A DNA stretch of 64,000 nucleotides from Tritrichomonas musculus. Its lineage: Eukaryota > Parabasalia > Tritrichomonadida > Tritrichomonadidae. Location of the stretch: NCBI GenBank assembly GCA_039105265.1, contig JAPFFF010000039.1, positions 124,001 to 188,000 of the forward strand, given 5' to 3'. The notes below the pieces were generated by a model, which was given only the letters and a program-made list of their open reading frames with translations, searched no databases and was not told where the DNA came from. Below, in pieces: positions 1 through 11,396 of this stretch (its first letter is position 1; every line of letters begins with the position of its first letter). Position numbers and translations under genes: made by a program.

Positions 1-259
1 AAGATTTGCTTTTAATTGTCCGGAGTTCTGAATTATTTGCAAATCGAATATCATCGAAACTCATATTACGAAATGCTTCTTTTGAAATACTTGAAACAAT
101 GTATTTATTTGATTTATGTACGATATATCTTGGAATTAATAATTTTTTTCTTATTGTGTCGGTACCGACTAAACTGGCAGTTTTTTCTTTTTCATTTATG
201 GTGTATAAAATGCCATCTTTATATAATGGCTCATTTAGAATCTCTTGTTGATCTTCCAT
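1..259 (-). CDS. BspA-like leucine-rich repeat protein, N-terminal part (runs off left edge)
   Basis: An open frame on the minus strand starts at the ATG at 259-257 and stays open for 86 codons to the window edge. The product begins MEDQQEILNEPLYKDG and continues with the entry motif of trichomonad BspA-like proteins: a short beta-rich head (LLIPRYIVHKSNKYIVSSIS) followed by the first LRR_5 turn (KEAFRN...FANNSELRTIKSKS). The same layout opens the BspA-like gene at 28193 in this window, whose first residues read similarly (IPHHIIYRKKKYIIKAIG). BspA-like proteins are very numerous in trichomonads; some are surface proteins, others lack signal and membrane segments. No signal peptide is visible here. 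Only the N-terminus is present, so length, C-terminal anchor and function are unknown. The plus-strand frames over the same bases are shadows. Confidence 0.75.
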   Translation of the reverse strand, partial: MEDQQEILNEPLYKDGILYTINEKEKTASLVGTDTIRKKLLIPRYIVHKSNKYIVSSISKEAFRNMSFDDIRFANNSELRTIKSKS

Positions 260-385
260 ATAAAATAATATTTTCATTCGGTCACTTTTTGAATGTATTT
301 TTTTGAATTAAAATATTAATCTTAAACAACTTTTTAATAAAAAATATTCAAAAAGTGCCCATGGAAATATAAAATTTCGAATCAA

Positions 386-410
386 CTTTTTGAGGTTTCG
401 CCTCAAAAAG
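386..410. repeat. 10-bp-stem hairpin CTTTTTGAGG/CCTCAAAAAG
   Basis: Perfect 10-bp inverted repeat around a TTTCG loop. The same stem, extended to 19 bp, occurs at 16358-16398, and a weaker version near 20047-20075. It lies upstream of the BspA-like gene start. It may be a small dispersed fold-back repeat or a transcript-end hairpin; the sequence does not decide. Confidence 0.6.
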
Positions 411-995
411 CTGCTTCCGAAATTTTGTTAATTTTTTTTTTCAGAGGTTTGTTAACTCTTTTGAATAGTTTATTTCAATTAACAATATTGTTTGATTATC
501 TCATGATATTTTAGAAATTATATAATATAATAATAATTATTATTCATTACTAAATTATTTTGGTATTAATATTAATGGTTTATCCAATCGACATTATAAA
601 TTTTTTTTCCCATTTTAATATAGAATTTGAATAATTAATTATAAATTTAAAAGGAAAAAATATTCTTAGAGAAATTCAAAATATTACTCCTCATATTTTA
701 AAAGAAGAGAATTTAAATAATGGAAATAATATTAATGATGATAACGACTGTACCATTGCTTGAATAAAAAATACGTAAGTTTAAGTGGATTTATAAAGAA
801 AAAAGCATAAAAATTATTACTTTTTATTAAAAGTTATCTTATTATTATAATTTTTTTTAAATTTGATTTTTATAACCAGAATCAGATCGATCTTCTTCTT
901 CATCTAATCCATTTCCAACCTTTTTTTACAGTTGCAATAACAAGATGTGATTATTAATAAAAGATCACCAAAAAAAGAAACAATTGCAAAAGATA

Positions 996-1534
996 TCATA
1001 GGTGTAGCAACTTTTGAACAAAGATAATCATTAAATTTTGGCTGACCCTTTCAATTATAGCATTAAAAATGGATTTTTTATCAATACATCCATAGTAATT
1101 TATAAATCCAAACCAGAATTCAACTATTTCTGTAATATTTATTTTTTTTCTAACCCAATCAGGATATTGCATATAAAATAAAAACGTAGTATCGTTGTTT
1201 GATTGTGAATCAAGTGCCACGCATGACTAGTGGTCATTCTATGATGATGATTTTATGAGCAATAATGACCGAATTGTTTCTTTTTTATGTTTGGAAGTAA
1301 TTTTGTTTGTCAGCATATTGAAAGAGGTTGAATAAATCGCCACTATCTTTGAATAAGTAAGTGATACTGACTTTCAATTATATAATTGAAAACTGATTCA
1401 AATTCTTTGTCTTTGTTTTCAATTTTAATCATAAATCTTTCCCTCATGTATTCAGGTTTGATTTTCTTCGAGTCAGTCTTGAGTAGTTCATCGTTCGAAA
1501 TAAGTTTATCTTTGCGTTCAGAGTTATTATTCAT
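996..1534 (-). pseudogene. Possible remnant of an unidentified gene
   Basis: Two minus-strand open stretches (74 and 63 codons) separated by stops. The 996-1220 stretch has a globular-looking composition, with a run containing W, F, Y and G residues and a following amphipathic segment (KKSIFNAIIERVSQN). The 1343-1534 stretch is charged (KDKLISNDELLKTDSKKIK). Neither matches a family I recognise. They could be pieces of one decayed gene or chance frames in AT-rich DNA. Confidence 0.2.
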
Positions 1535-2266
1535 CAGTAAATAATGAGCATTATCACAATACCAAGTTGGTCCAATTTGTTGAATTAGGAGATATCTAAA
1601 TTATTTCTTTCATTTAATTTTCTTTGGTTCAAAAAATGATATACTTATGCAATATAATATATACTTGGATATATTATAAATTTATTTTAATGATTGATAT
1701 AAATAAATAAAATCAATTTTTTATTTCTTAAAATACAATTTTAACCAATATATCTTAAAATATACTATTCTAAATAATGGTGGCTTTTTCAATTATTTTA
1801 ATTGTTTAGTGTTGTAAAATAATCGAAAAAGAAAATGTTAATATCTTTTTTTATATATAGCAAATTCAATAATATAAATAAAAGTAATTTAAATAGCTAT
1901 ATTATTTATATATATTTAAAAATATAAATATATAAAAATAATTTTTTTTAAGATAATTTAACAAAATATATTTTCACAAAATATAATTTGATTGTTCTTA
2001 TCAAAAATCTTCACTGCAATTTCTCTTCATCAAAAACATTTTGTCATATAATAATATATATACTTATTATTTCCTAATTATATATCAATATTTTACAAAT
2101 AAATATCATAGTTTACTTTTATTAGTTAAAAAAAAAATAGTTTTTTAAAAAACTTTTTTCGGAAATTTGAAAGAATTTAAAATTTCTGAAATTACAATAT
2201 TGAAAAATATCACTTTTATTTAACCTTAACGATTTAAACACATTTGATTTTTATCTTACAACATAA

Positions 2267-5200
2267 ATGTCTATTAAAAAAACTTCTAATAATAATAATG
2301 TTCATACGGGCAGTGATTCTGATGACTTTGGTTTCGATAATTACAATGAAGATGTTATTAAAGAACTTGAATTATCATTGAAAAGAGACCAAGGAGAAAA
2401 TGATGAATCACCCAACGAACCAGATTCTGATGAAGAAAAACTCACCAATAATCTCGTCAGAGGTAAAAGTATTGTTTTACCTGATCAAGATAATAATTTA
2501 TCAAAAGAAGATAAATCGTCCAAACAACAAAACAATGCTCGGGTTAAATCGAAAGACATTCAAATTTCTGATGATGATAGTGATGAAGACATACAACAAG
2601 ATCCAGACTATGAAGATAATATGAGACAGATCGAAGAATGCTTACGTCGAGATCAAGAAGAAAACAAATATTTACCAGACGATGTGCGAGTTCGTGGTAT
2701 CACGATTGAATCAGAAAACGACGAAAGCGACAAAGTTCCAAACATAAAAGTCCAATCGAGAGACATCAAAGTTGATATTAAAGACAAAAAAGCACAAGAA
2801 AAAGATGACAATTTGAGAGAAATTGAAGAAAGCATGCGTCGAGATCAAGAAGAAAACCAAAACTTACCAAGCAAAGCAATTATCAATGGCCAAGAATTCA
2901 CCGACATTCGCGTTCGTGAAATTTCACTTGAGCCAGAAAACGACTCCCAAGAAAACACCAAAACAAAACCAAAGCCAAAGCAAGCTTCAACTCCAATCCA
3001 AAAATCTCCACAAAAAGCGACACAAAACAATCAAAATCAAAATCAAAAACAAAAACCAAAAGTTCAAACGAGAGATTCTGAAACTGACGAAGAACGAAAA
3101 CGAGAACATGAAGAAACTATGAAAGAAATCGAAGAATCGATGCGTCGAGATCGAGAAGAAAACAACAATCTTCCAGATAAAATTGTTATTGATGGTCAAG
3201 AATTCACTAACATTCGAGTTCGCGAAATTTCACTTGAACCTAAACTCGATACCAAAGAGCAAAATGATCAAACACCAAAAGGTAAATCAAGAAATAATGT
3301 TCAGCCGAACAGTGATTCAGATGACTTTGGATTCGATAATTACGATGAAGATGTTATTAAAGAACTTGAATTATCATTGAAAAGAGACCAAGGAGAAAAT
3401 GATGAATCACGCAACGAACAAGATTCTGACGAAGAAAAACGCACAGAAAGCGACAAAGTTCCAAACATAAAAGTCCAATCCAGAGACATCAAATTTAATA
3501 TTAAAGACAAAGAAGCACAAGAAAACTCCAAATCTAAACAAAAACCAAAACAAACATCAACTCCAATCCAAAAATCAACACAAAAAGCTACACAAAACAA
3601 TCAAAAACAAAAACAAAATCAAAAACAAAATCAAACACCAAAAGTTCAATCAAGAGATATGAACTTTGACAAAAAAGCACAAGAAAAAGATGATATTTTG
3701 AGAGAAATTGAAGAAAACATGCGTCGAGATCAAGAAGAAAACAAAAGCTTACCAAGCAAAGCAATTATCAATGGTCAAGAATTCACCGACATTCGCGTTC
3801 GCGAGATTTCACTTGAGCCAGAAAACACCAAAACAAAACCAAAGCCAAAGCAAGCTTCAACTCCAATCCAAAAATCTCCACAAAAAGCGACACAAAACAA
3901 TCAAAAACAAAATCAAAAACAAAATCAAAAACAAAATCAAAATCAAAAACAAAACTCAAAAGTTCAAACGAGAGATTCTGAAACTGACGAAGAACGAAAA
4001 CGAGAACATGAAGAAACTATGAAAGAAATCGAAGAATCGATGCGTCGAGATCGAGAAGAAAACAACAATCTTCCAGATAAAATTGTTATTGATGGTCAAG
4101 AATTCACTAACATTCGAGTTCGCGAAATTTCACTTGAACCTAAACTCGATACCAAAGAGCAAAATGATCAAACACCAAAAGGCAAATCAAGAAATAATGT
4201 TCATACTGACAGTGATTCAGATGACTTTGGATTCGATAATTACGATGAAGATGTTATTAAAGAACTTGAATTATCATTGAAAAGAGACCAAGGAGAAAAT
4301 GATGAATCACGCAACGAACAAGATTCTGACGAAGAAAAACGCACAGAAAGCGACAAAGTTCCAAACATAAAAGTCCAATCCAGAGACATCAAATTTAATA
4401 TTAAAGACAAAGAAGCACAAGAAAACTCCAAATCTAAACAAAAACCAAAACAAACATCAACTCCAATCCAAAAATCAACACAAAAAGCTACACAAAACAA
4501 TCAAAAACAAAAACAAAATCAAAAACAAAATCAAACACCAAAAGTTCAATCAAGAGATATGAACTTTGACAAAAAAGCACAAGAAAAAGATGATATTTTG
4601 AGAGAAATTGAAGAAAACATGCGTCGAGATCAAGAAGAAAACAAAAGCTTACCAAGCAAAGCAATTATCAATGGTCAAGAATTCACCGACATTCGCGTTC
4701 GCGAGATTTCACTTGAACCTAAGCCTAAGACAAAATCCTCAACGCAACCAAATACTAATAAAGCAAATGAACAAAACGTATCACAACCTAAAATAAATAA
4801 TACACAACATCCAACAAAATCTTCTAATGTAAATTCTTCACCAAGGCCAGTTGTCAAAGCAGCCAATAATCAGCCAAGCAGTGTAAGATCGTCAACACAA
4901 ATTTCTAAATCAAAAACACCAGCATCTAAAACAACCAATAATCCTAAAGTCAATAGACCGAATAGTACAATATCATCATCATCGCCAACTGCTTCAACTA
5001 AACCAACAACAACAACAACATCTAAATCAAATAATTCACAACCAAAACAAGTAAATAGTTCAAGAAAACCAACAGTTAAGCAAAATAAAGCTACAACATC
5101 AGTGCAAACATCACCAAGACCAAAAACACAAATATCAAAAACAAAGCAAATAAATCCACAACAAAACCAAAATCAAAGCACATCAAAGACAACACAAAAC

Positions 5201-8200
5201 CACGCCAACCAAAATCAACCAATAAAAGTCCAATCGAGAGACATCAAAGTTGATATTAAAGACAAAAAAGCACAAGAAGAAGATGACAATTTGAGAGAAA
5301 TTGAAGAAAACATGCGTCGAGATCAAGAAGAAAACAACAATCTTCCAGACAAAATTGTTATCGATGGCCAAGAATTCACCGACATTCGCGTTCGTGAAAT
5401 TTCAATTGAGCCAGAAAACGACTCCCAAGAAGACACCAAAACAAAACCAAAACCAAAGCAAGCTTCAACTCCAATCCAAAAATCTCCACAAAAAGCGACA
5501 CAAAACAATCAAAATCAAAATCAAAAACAAAAACCAAAAGTTCAAACGAGAGATTCTGAAACTGACGAAGAACGAAAACGAGAACATGAAGAAACTATGA
5601 AAGAAATCGAAGAATCGATGCGTCGAGATCGAGAAGAAAACAACAATCTTCCAGATAAAATTGTTATTGATGGTCAAGAATTCACTAACATTCGAGTTCG
5701 CGAAATTTCACTTGAACCTAAACTCGATACCAAAGAGCAAAATGATCAAACACCAAAAGGCAAATCAAGAAATAATGTTCATACTGACAGTGATTCAGAT
5801 GACTTTGGATTCGATAATTACGATGAAGATGTTATTAAAGAACTTGAATTATCATTGAAAAGAGACCAAGGAGAAAATGATGAATCACGCAACGAACAAG
5901 ATTCTGACGAAGAAAAACGCACAGAAAGCGACAAAGTTCCAAACATAAAAGTCCAATCCAGAGACATCAAATTTAATATTAAAGACAAAGAAGCACAAGA
6001 AAACTCCAAATCTAAACAAAAACCAAAACAAACATCAACTCCAATCCAAAAATCAACACAAAAAGCTACACAAAACAATCAAAAACAAAAACAAAATCAA
6101 AAACAAAATCAAACACCAAAAGTTCAATCAAGAGATATGAACTTTGACAAAAAAGCACAAGAAAAAGATGATATTTTGAGAGAAATTGAAGAAAACATGC
6201 GTCGAGATCAAGAAGAAAACAAAAGCTTACCAAGCAAAGCAATTATCAATGGCCAAGAATTCACCGACATTCGCGTTCGTGAAATTTCAATTGAGCCAGA
6301 AAACGACTCCCAAGAAAACACCAAAACAAAACCAAAGCCAAAGCCAAAGCCAAAGCAAGCTTCAACTCCAATCCAAAAATCTCCACAAAAAGCGACACAA
6401 AACAATCAAAATCAAAATCAAAAACAAAAACCAAAAGTTCAAACGAGAGATTCTAAAACAGAAGAAGAACGAAAACGAGAACATGAAGAAACTATGAAAG
6501 AAATCGAAGAATCGATGCGTCGAGATCGAGAAGAAAACAACAATCTTCCAGATAAAATTGTTATTGATGGTCAAGAATTCACTAACATTCGAGTTCGCGA
6601 AATTTCACTTGAACCTAAACTCGATACCAAAGAGCAAAATGATCAAACACCAAAAGGCAAATCAAGAAATAATGTTCATACTGACAGTGATTCAGATGAC
6701 TTTGGATTCGATAATTACGATGAAGATGTTATTAAAGAACTTGAATTATCATTGAAAAGAGACCAAGGAGAAAATGATGAATCACGCAACGAACCAGATT
6801 CTGACGAAGAAAAAGAAGATTCTAAACCAAATGTTTCACGACCTTCAACAAAAGGTTCTAATCCAAAGCCAACAACTACTAAAGCATCAAGCAATACAAA
6901 AGCAAATAGACCAAATAGCGCAATAGTGTCTAAATTAAATAATTCACAACCAAAACAAGTAAATAGTTCAAGAAAACCAACAGCTAAACAGAATAACAAA
7001 CGACAAGACAAAGCTACAACATCAGTGCAAACATCACCAAGACCAAAAACACAAATATCAAAAACAAAGCAAATAAATCCACAACAAAACCAAAATCAAA
7101 GCGCATCAAAGACAACACAAAACCACGCCAACCAAAATCAACCAATAAAAGTCCAATCGAGAGACATCAAAGTTGATATTATAGACAAAAAAGCACAAGA
7201 AGAAGATGACAATTTGAGAGAAATTGAAGAAAACATGCGTCGAGATCAAGAGGAAAACAACAATCTTCCAGACAAAATTGTTATCGATGGCCAAGAATTC
7301 ACCGACATTCGCGTTCGCGAGATTTCGCTTGAACCCGAAAACGATTCCCAAGAAAACACCAAAACAAAACCAAAACAAGCCTCAATGCAATTGAACAGCA
7401 ATAAAAATCAACCAAATAAAGCAACAAAGCCTGGAAATACCAAAGCAAACACTAATAAAACAAATGAACCAAGTAGTGTAAGATCTTCTAATACAAATTC
7501 TTCACCAAGACCAGTTGCCAAAGCAGCCAATAATCAGCCAAGCAGTGTAAGATCGTCAACACAAATTTCTAAATCAAAAACACCAGCATCTAAAACAACC
7601 AATAATCCTAAAGTCAATAGACCGAATAGTACAATATCATCATCATCACCAACTGCTTCAACTAAACCAACAACAACAACAACATCTAAATCAAATAATT
7701 CACAACCAAAACAAACGAAAAAAAGCAGCAAACAACAAAACAGAACCACAGCATCAGTGCAAACATCACCAAGACCAAAAACACAAATATCAAAAACAAA
7801 GCAAATAAATCCACAACAAAACCAAAATCAAAGCACATCAAAGACAACACAAAACCACGCCAACCAAAATCAACCAATAAAAGTCCAATCGAGAGACATC
7901 AAAGTTGATATTAAAGACAAAAGAGCACAAGAAGAAGATGACAATTTGAGAGAAATTGAAGAAAACATGCGTCGAGATCAAGAAGAAAACAAAAACTTAC
8001 CAAGCAAAGCAATTATCAATGGCCAAGAATTCACCGACATTCGCGTTCGTGAAATTTCACTTGATTTAGAAATCAACGAAAAAGAAGTGAATCATACTCC
8101 ACAAACAAAAACTTCAAATTCATCCCAAGCTGCAGTAAATGCCAATAAAAAACCAGTAACGACAAAAGCTGCAGTTCAACAAAAGAGTGTTGAAAATGGA

Positions 8201-8299
8201 ACATCCACTTCAAATAATTCGAGTCCAAAATCGAAGTCACCAAGGCCAACTTCAGGTCAATCCAAAAAAGTTCAATCTAAAACAACAAACAAAAAGTAA
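2267..8299 (+). CDS. 2010-residue low-complexity protein of repeated charged modules
   Basis: Single uninterrupted frame of 2010 codons, rich in K, Q, N, S, T, D and E, with no signal peptide or membrane segment. Three module types alternate. Module (i) is acidic, DSDDFGFDNYDEDVIKELEL followed by SLKRDQ. Module (ii) is a helix EIEESMRRDREENNNLP leading into a short beta-like motif (V/I)(I/V)(D/N)GQEF(T)(D/N)IRVREISLEP, seen 11 times clearly plus a diverged first copy. Module (iii) is a disordered linker of QNQKQ or PKPTTTK type. The helices loosely resemble ubiquitin-interacting motifs (acidic patch, then L-x-x-E-x-x-x-S), but the usual Ala is absent, so this is only a suggestion. Blocks starting at 3311, 4211, 5789 and 6686 are nearly identical in DNA, indicating recent duplication or gene conversion. 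The stop is TAAA, the trichomonad poly(A) signal. The ATG lies in AACATAAATG. Function unknown; a scaffold role would be inference. Many short frames inside it are shadows. Confidence 0.85.
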   Translation: MSIKKTSNNNNVHTGSDSDDFGFDNYNEDVIKELELSLKRDQGENDESPNEPDSDEEKLTNNLVRGKSIVLPDQDNNLSKEDKSSKQQNNARVKSKDIQISDDDSDEDIQQDPDYEDNMRQIEECLRRDQEENKYLPDDVRVRGITIESENDESDKVPNIKVQSRDIKVDIKDKKAQEKDDNLREIEESMRRDQEENQNLPSKAIINGQEFTDIRVREISLEPENDSQENTKTKPKPKQASTPIQKSPQKATQNNQNQNQKQKPKVQTRDSETDEERKREHEETMKEIEESMRRDREENNNLPDKIVIDGQEFTNIRVREISLEPKLDTKEQNDQTPKGKSRNNVQPNSDSDDFGFDNYDEDVIKELELSLKRDQGENDESRNEQDSDEEKRTESDKVPNIKVQSRDIKFNIKDKEAQENSKSKQKPKQTSTPIQKSTQKATQNNQKQKQNQKQNQTPKVQSRDMNFDKKAQEKDDILREIEENMRRDQEENKSLPSKAIINGQEFTDIRVREISLEPENTKTKPKPKQASTPIQKSPQKATQNNQKQNQKQNQKQNQNQKQNSKVQTRDSETDEERKREHEETMKEIEESMRRDREENNNLPDKIVIDGQEFTNIRVREISLEPKLDTKEQNDQTPKGKSRNNVHTDSDSDDFGFDNYDEDVIKELELSLKRDQGENDESRNEQDSDEEKRTESDKVPNIKVQSRDIKFNIKDKEAQENSKSKQKPKQTSTPIQKSTQKATQNNQKQKQNQKQNQTPKVQSRDMNFDKKAQEKDDILREIEENMRRDQEENKSLPSKAIINGQEFTDIRVREISLEPKPKTKSSTQPNTNKANEQNVSQPKINNTQHPTKSSNVNSSPRPVVKAANNQPSSVRSSTQISKSKTPASKTTNNPKVNRPNSTISSSSPTASTKPTTTTTSKSNNSQPKQVNSSRKPTVKQNKATTSVQTSPRPKTQISKTKQINPQQNQNQSTSKTTQNHANQNQPIKVQSRDIKVDIKDKKAQEEDDNLREIEENMRRDQEENNNLPDKIVIDGQEFTDIRVREISIEPENDSQEDTKTKPKPKQASTPIQKSPQKATQNNQNQNQKQKPKVQTRDSETDEERKREHEETMKEIEESMRRDREENNNLPDKIVIDGQEFTNIRVREISLEPKLDTKEQNDQTPKGKSRNNVHTDSDSDDFGFDNYDEDVIKELELSLKRDQGENDESRNEQDSDEEKRTESDKVPNIKVQSRDIKFNIKDKEAQENSKSKQKPKQTSTPIQKSTQKATQNNQKQKQNQKQNQTPKVQSRDMNFDKKAQEKDDILREIEENMRRDQEENKSLPSKAIINGQEFTDIRVREISIEPENDSQENTKTKPKPKPKPKQASTPIQKSPQKATQNNQNQNQKQKPKVQTRDSKTEEERKREHEETMKEIEESMRRDREENNNLPDKIVIDGQEFTNIRVREISLEPKLDTKEQNDQTPKGKSRNNVHTDSDSDDFGFDNYDEDVIKELELSLKRDQGENDESRNEPDSDEEKEDSKPNVSRPSTKGSNPKPTTTKASSNTKANRPNSAIVSKLNNSQPKQVNSSRKPTAKQNNKRQDKATTSVQTSPRPKTQISKTKQINPQQNQNQSASKTTQNHANQNQPIKVQSRDIKVDIIDKKAQEEDDNLREIEENMRRDQEENNNLPDKIVIDGQEFTDIRVREISLEPENDSQENTKTKPKQASMQLNSNKNQPNKATKPGNTKANTNKTNEPSSVRSSNTNSSPRPVAKAANNQPSSVRSSTQISKSKTPASKTTNNPKVNRPNSTISSSSPTASTKPTTTTTSKSNNSQPKQTKKSSKQQNRTTASVQTSPRPKTQISKTKQINPQQNQNQSTSKTTQNHANQNQPIKVQSRDIKVDIKDKRAQEEDDNLREIEENMRRDQEENKNLPSKAIINGQEFTDIRVREISLDLEINEKEVNHTPQTKTSNSSQAAVNANKKPVTTKAAVQQKSVENGTSTSNNSSPKSKSPRPTSGQSKKVQSKTTNKK
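3311..6800 (+). repeat. Near-identical ~0.5-0.9 kb coding repeats inside the 2010-aa gene
   Basis: The block beginning AGTGATTCAGATGACTTTGG occurs at 3311, 4211, 5789 and 6686, with a diverged copy at about 2311. Copies at 3311 and 4211 look identical for about 500 bases, 900 bases apart. The 5789 copy matches the same stretch, and the 6686 copy matches for about 120 bases before entering a different linker. The intervening block (GATTCTGAAACTGACGAAG onwards) is also repeated. All copies stay in frame. Confidence 0.85.
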
Positions 8300-8378
8300 A
8301 AGGTAACCATTTGAAGATCTTTAATTTAGACAGTCAAAATTAAAAAGGTAATAAATGGAAAATTTTTTCTAAGTTATA

Positions 8379-8402
8379 GTTTTTTTTTTTTTTTTTTTTT
8401 TT
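8379..8402. repeat. T tract flanking the left end of the 3.0-kb element
   Basis: About 22 consecutive T residues stop exactly where the inverted repeat begins with GGGAAATCGG. A second T tract (11400-11436) starts exactly where the other end stops. This is compatible with insertion into, or duplication of, a homopolymer target. Confidence 0.6.
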
Positions 8403-10339
8403 GGGAAATCGGATTTGCCCGTAATCGGATTTGCCCGCAGCAGTTATGGTCAATATTGGCCTCTATCGTTCTTCAGAAAATAAAAGCTTGGAACTTTTTT
8501 GCACTTTTGCAAAAAAAACCATGAGTAGCTACTCATGCTATTTTCTCTATATATATTTGTACAAGGTCCGTTTACAATTAATGCGAAAATTTTATTTTGA
8601 AAATTTAATAGGAAAAAGTGTAAAATTGTTTTAAGATATAATTATTATGATGATGTAGATCATGTATAGCTTTTATTTTTTATAGTTTTATCTTTCTATC
8701 ATTAATTTTTCAGAACTGAAATATTATTGATCATTTGTTTAATATGAGGATATTTCAATTTATTTTTTTTAATATATATATTTCATATTATATAAATTTT
8801 ATTTTATGAGTTGTTTTATGTATATTAAAGGAACATGATAATATATTCATGAATGAAGTATTTTTTATTAATTAAAACAATATCTTGGTATTTCCCAAAT
8901 ATTTTTATTATATTTTTATATTTTTAATTTTTTCATATTATTTAATATGCGATTAATTATTATATTAAATAATTATTCGGTATTTTTGGAGAAATACTTA
9001 AAATTTTTGATTTTTTATAAATAAATTTAATTATCTTGGTGTTTTTAAAAGGAGAACAGGTAACCGTTTTTCGTACGTTAAGAAGCCTTAAAAAAACATT
9101 TATATCTTATTATAAAAACAAGAAAAAACAATATTTTTTAAATATATTGATTATTTATATTAGATAATATAATCCATAATGATACATTACAGAATTATTT
9201 CAAGTGTGATGAAAAAAAGTCCTAATGATGTTTTTTTTTGATCATCCAAAGGACTTGTAAATTAATAGTTTTGATATTTTATTTTAGTGCTAAATGATAA
9301 AATGATATTATATCTTTTAAATAAAATTTATAGTAGACTTATAAATTTCCAAATCACATTTTTTATTTTTGAAATCCTGGGGAATATTCTTTTCTGTTGA
9401 GTGTTTATTTACATTGATATTTTATTTTGTACCACGATTGGTGTTAATAATTCTATTATATTATAATTAATGTTTTGTTGATACGGAATTTTTATTACAA
9501 AATATAATTTTTTTAATATATATTTATTTATTAAAGCATATTAAATATAGTATTTTCATTTTGTAGTTGAAAAGATAATAATTTCATGAATATTTATGTT
9601 TATTAAAAATCAAAGTTTTCGGAAAAATAATATCAAATAATTGTTATATATAATCATACCAAGCAAATATAATTATTTATCTGCAGAAAAAATCAATTAA
9701 TTATGATATTTATGTATTTTAATGATGTTTGGAGGTTCTATGATATTTTATTATTAAATTTTAATAATAAAATAGACTATTATCTTTAATATAATGAAAT
9801 TTCATTTCCAAAATAACTAAATACATAAGTAAATTCAGAATAAAAAATGAATAAAATAAAAAAAATTGTGTAGTGAAAATAAATTATCGTTCAATTTGTC
9901 AACTTTTTGAATTATTTTTATACTTTGATATTTTTCTTTCATTTGTCGATAAATCGATTTATTTCTGTGTATTTACACCACTTCTATCAAACATGTAAAA
10001 ACGTTTAGAATTAAAATTCGTACGTTAGTTCTGAAAAGTTAAACTTTTTGATAACTTAAATTTTTAAAACATGAATAATGTTTTTCCCCTACGATAGATT
10101 TTTTTTTGGTCTATATAAAACTTGCTTAAAAACCAATATACTATATAATATTTCAATATGAAGTCGAAACGACGATTTTCAATAACCGCCAAAGTCGTGC
10201 TCCTTTTGTTTTTAAGAATTAAATATATATTATATAAATAAATATATCTTTATATTCTTATTTTAATTTAATAAAAAATATTAATCATATATATTTCAGA
10301 AAATATGAAGATAAATAAAGTTCAAAAAAATAATATTTC

Positions 10340-10570
10340 AGATAAATATGTGGTTAATAATTCGCCTCGAGTAAAATAAAAGTCGTTATTACGATAGAAT
10401 GATGGTTAAAAATTAGCCTCGAGTAAAATAAAAGTCGTTATTTCGATAAAATTATAGTCAATAATTAACCTCGAGTAAAAAAAAATCTGTTATTTTGATT
10501 ATATAAAGGTGAATAATTAACCTTGAGTAAAATGAAATCCGTTATAACGATTAATATAAGATTAAATATT
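10340..10570. repeat. 52-bp tandem repeat, four copies
   Basis: The core CCTCGAGTAAAATAAAAGTC recurs with starts at 10365, 10417, 10469 and 10521, an exact 52-bp spacing. Copies diverge gradually, the last having CCTTGAG. Non-coding, inside the 3.0-kb inverted-repeat element. Confidence 0.75.
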
Positions 10571-10804
10571 CACCTTATTAAATAACCGATATTATATGGT
10601 GAATAAATAATCATTAATAATCGTCATTTTAAAATTATACGATTATATTGAATTCAAATAACAATAAAAATAAATTTACTTTTATCCTAAAATCAAAAGA
10701 ATACTTTTTTATTATTATATTATATATATTTATTAATATATATATTATATATAAAAACAATAATAATTATATAAAATCATGGGAAATGATCACCTTGTAC
10801 ACAT

Positions 10805-11272
10805 ATCTATATATATAAAAAAAAAAATATAAACGAATTATTTTATTTTAAGCTAGAATTAGTCTTTATTTTAAGAATTTCTTAATGAGTATACAATCAC
10901 AGAAGTTTTATACGCCATTATTTAATTATTATAATGTATTTAATTCCGTATGATCAAACTTTTCGATGATATTATTAATATTTGAAATTATTTTCAATTA
11001 AAATCAATAAATAATCTAATTGGCATAAACAATACTGTATTATATTTAATTTTATGCATCAAAATTGTGCATTTGACTTCTACTTAATAAATATATCATA
11101 TATAATTTAGATGATAATTTTCGTTTTCTTTGCTAGTAAGTAACCAAAAGAATGATTAATTGTACTAATTCTTTTGCGATCGTATGCTCATTAAGAAATG
11201 CTTAAGATAAAGACTAATTCTAGCTTAAAATAAAATAATTCGTTTATATTTTTTTTTTTATATATATATATA
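10805..11272. repeat. Nested fold-back with ~88-bp arms
   Basis: The sequence TTTAAGCTAGAATTAGTCTT and its surroundings (about 10805-10893) reappear inverted at about 11186-11272, with a loop of about 290 bases. It ends next to the right terminal repeat of the 3.0-kb element and may be a second fold-back element inserted in, or formed from, it. Confidence 0.65.
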
Positions 11273-11396
11273 GAAAAAAGCATGAGTAGCTACTCATGGT
11301 TTTCTTTGCAAAAGTGCAAAAAAGTTCCAAGCTTTTATTTTCTGAAGAACGATAGAGGCCAATATTGACCATAACTGCTGCGGGCAAATCCGATTT

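Larger units (their letters stand above)
260..2266. other. AT-rich intergenic stretch with possible gene remnants
   Basis: About 2 kb without a convincing intact gene. It holds a small perfect hairpin at 386-410 (listed separately) and two short minus-strand frames at 996-1220 and 1343-1534. The first encodes a protein-like stretch rich in aromatic residues (ITEIVEFWFGFINYYG), but it has no ATG start in a sensible place and no partner. They may be remnants of a decayed gene. The rest (about 1600-2240) is low-complexity A/T. The last 20 bases before 2267 probably hold the promoter of the repeat-protein gene, but no clear initiator is visible. Confidence 0.4.

Noticed and set aside
2400-7877. 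Many recurring open frames on both strands inside the repeat-protein gene
   Set aside because: They repeat with the DNA modules and are out-of-frame readings of the 2010-codon gene; composition is low-complexity without family signals.
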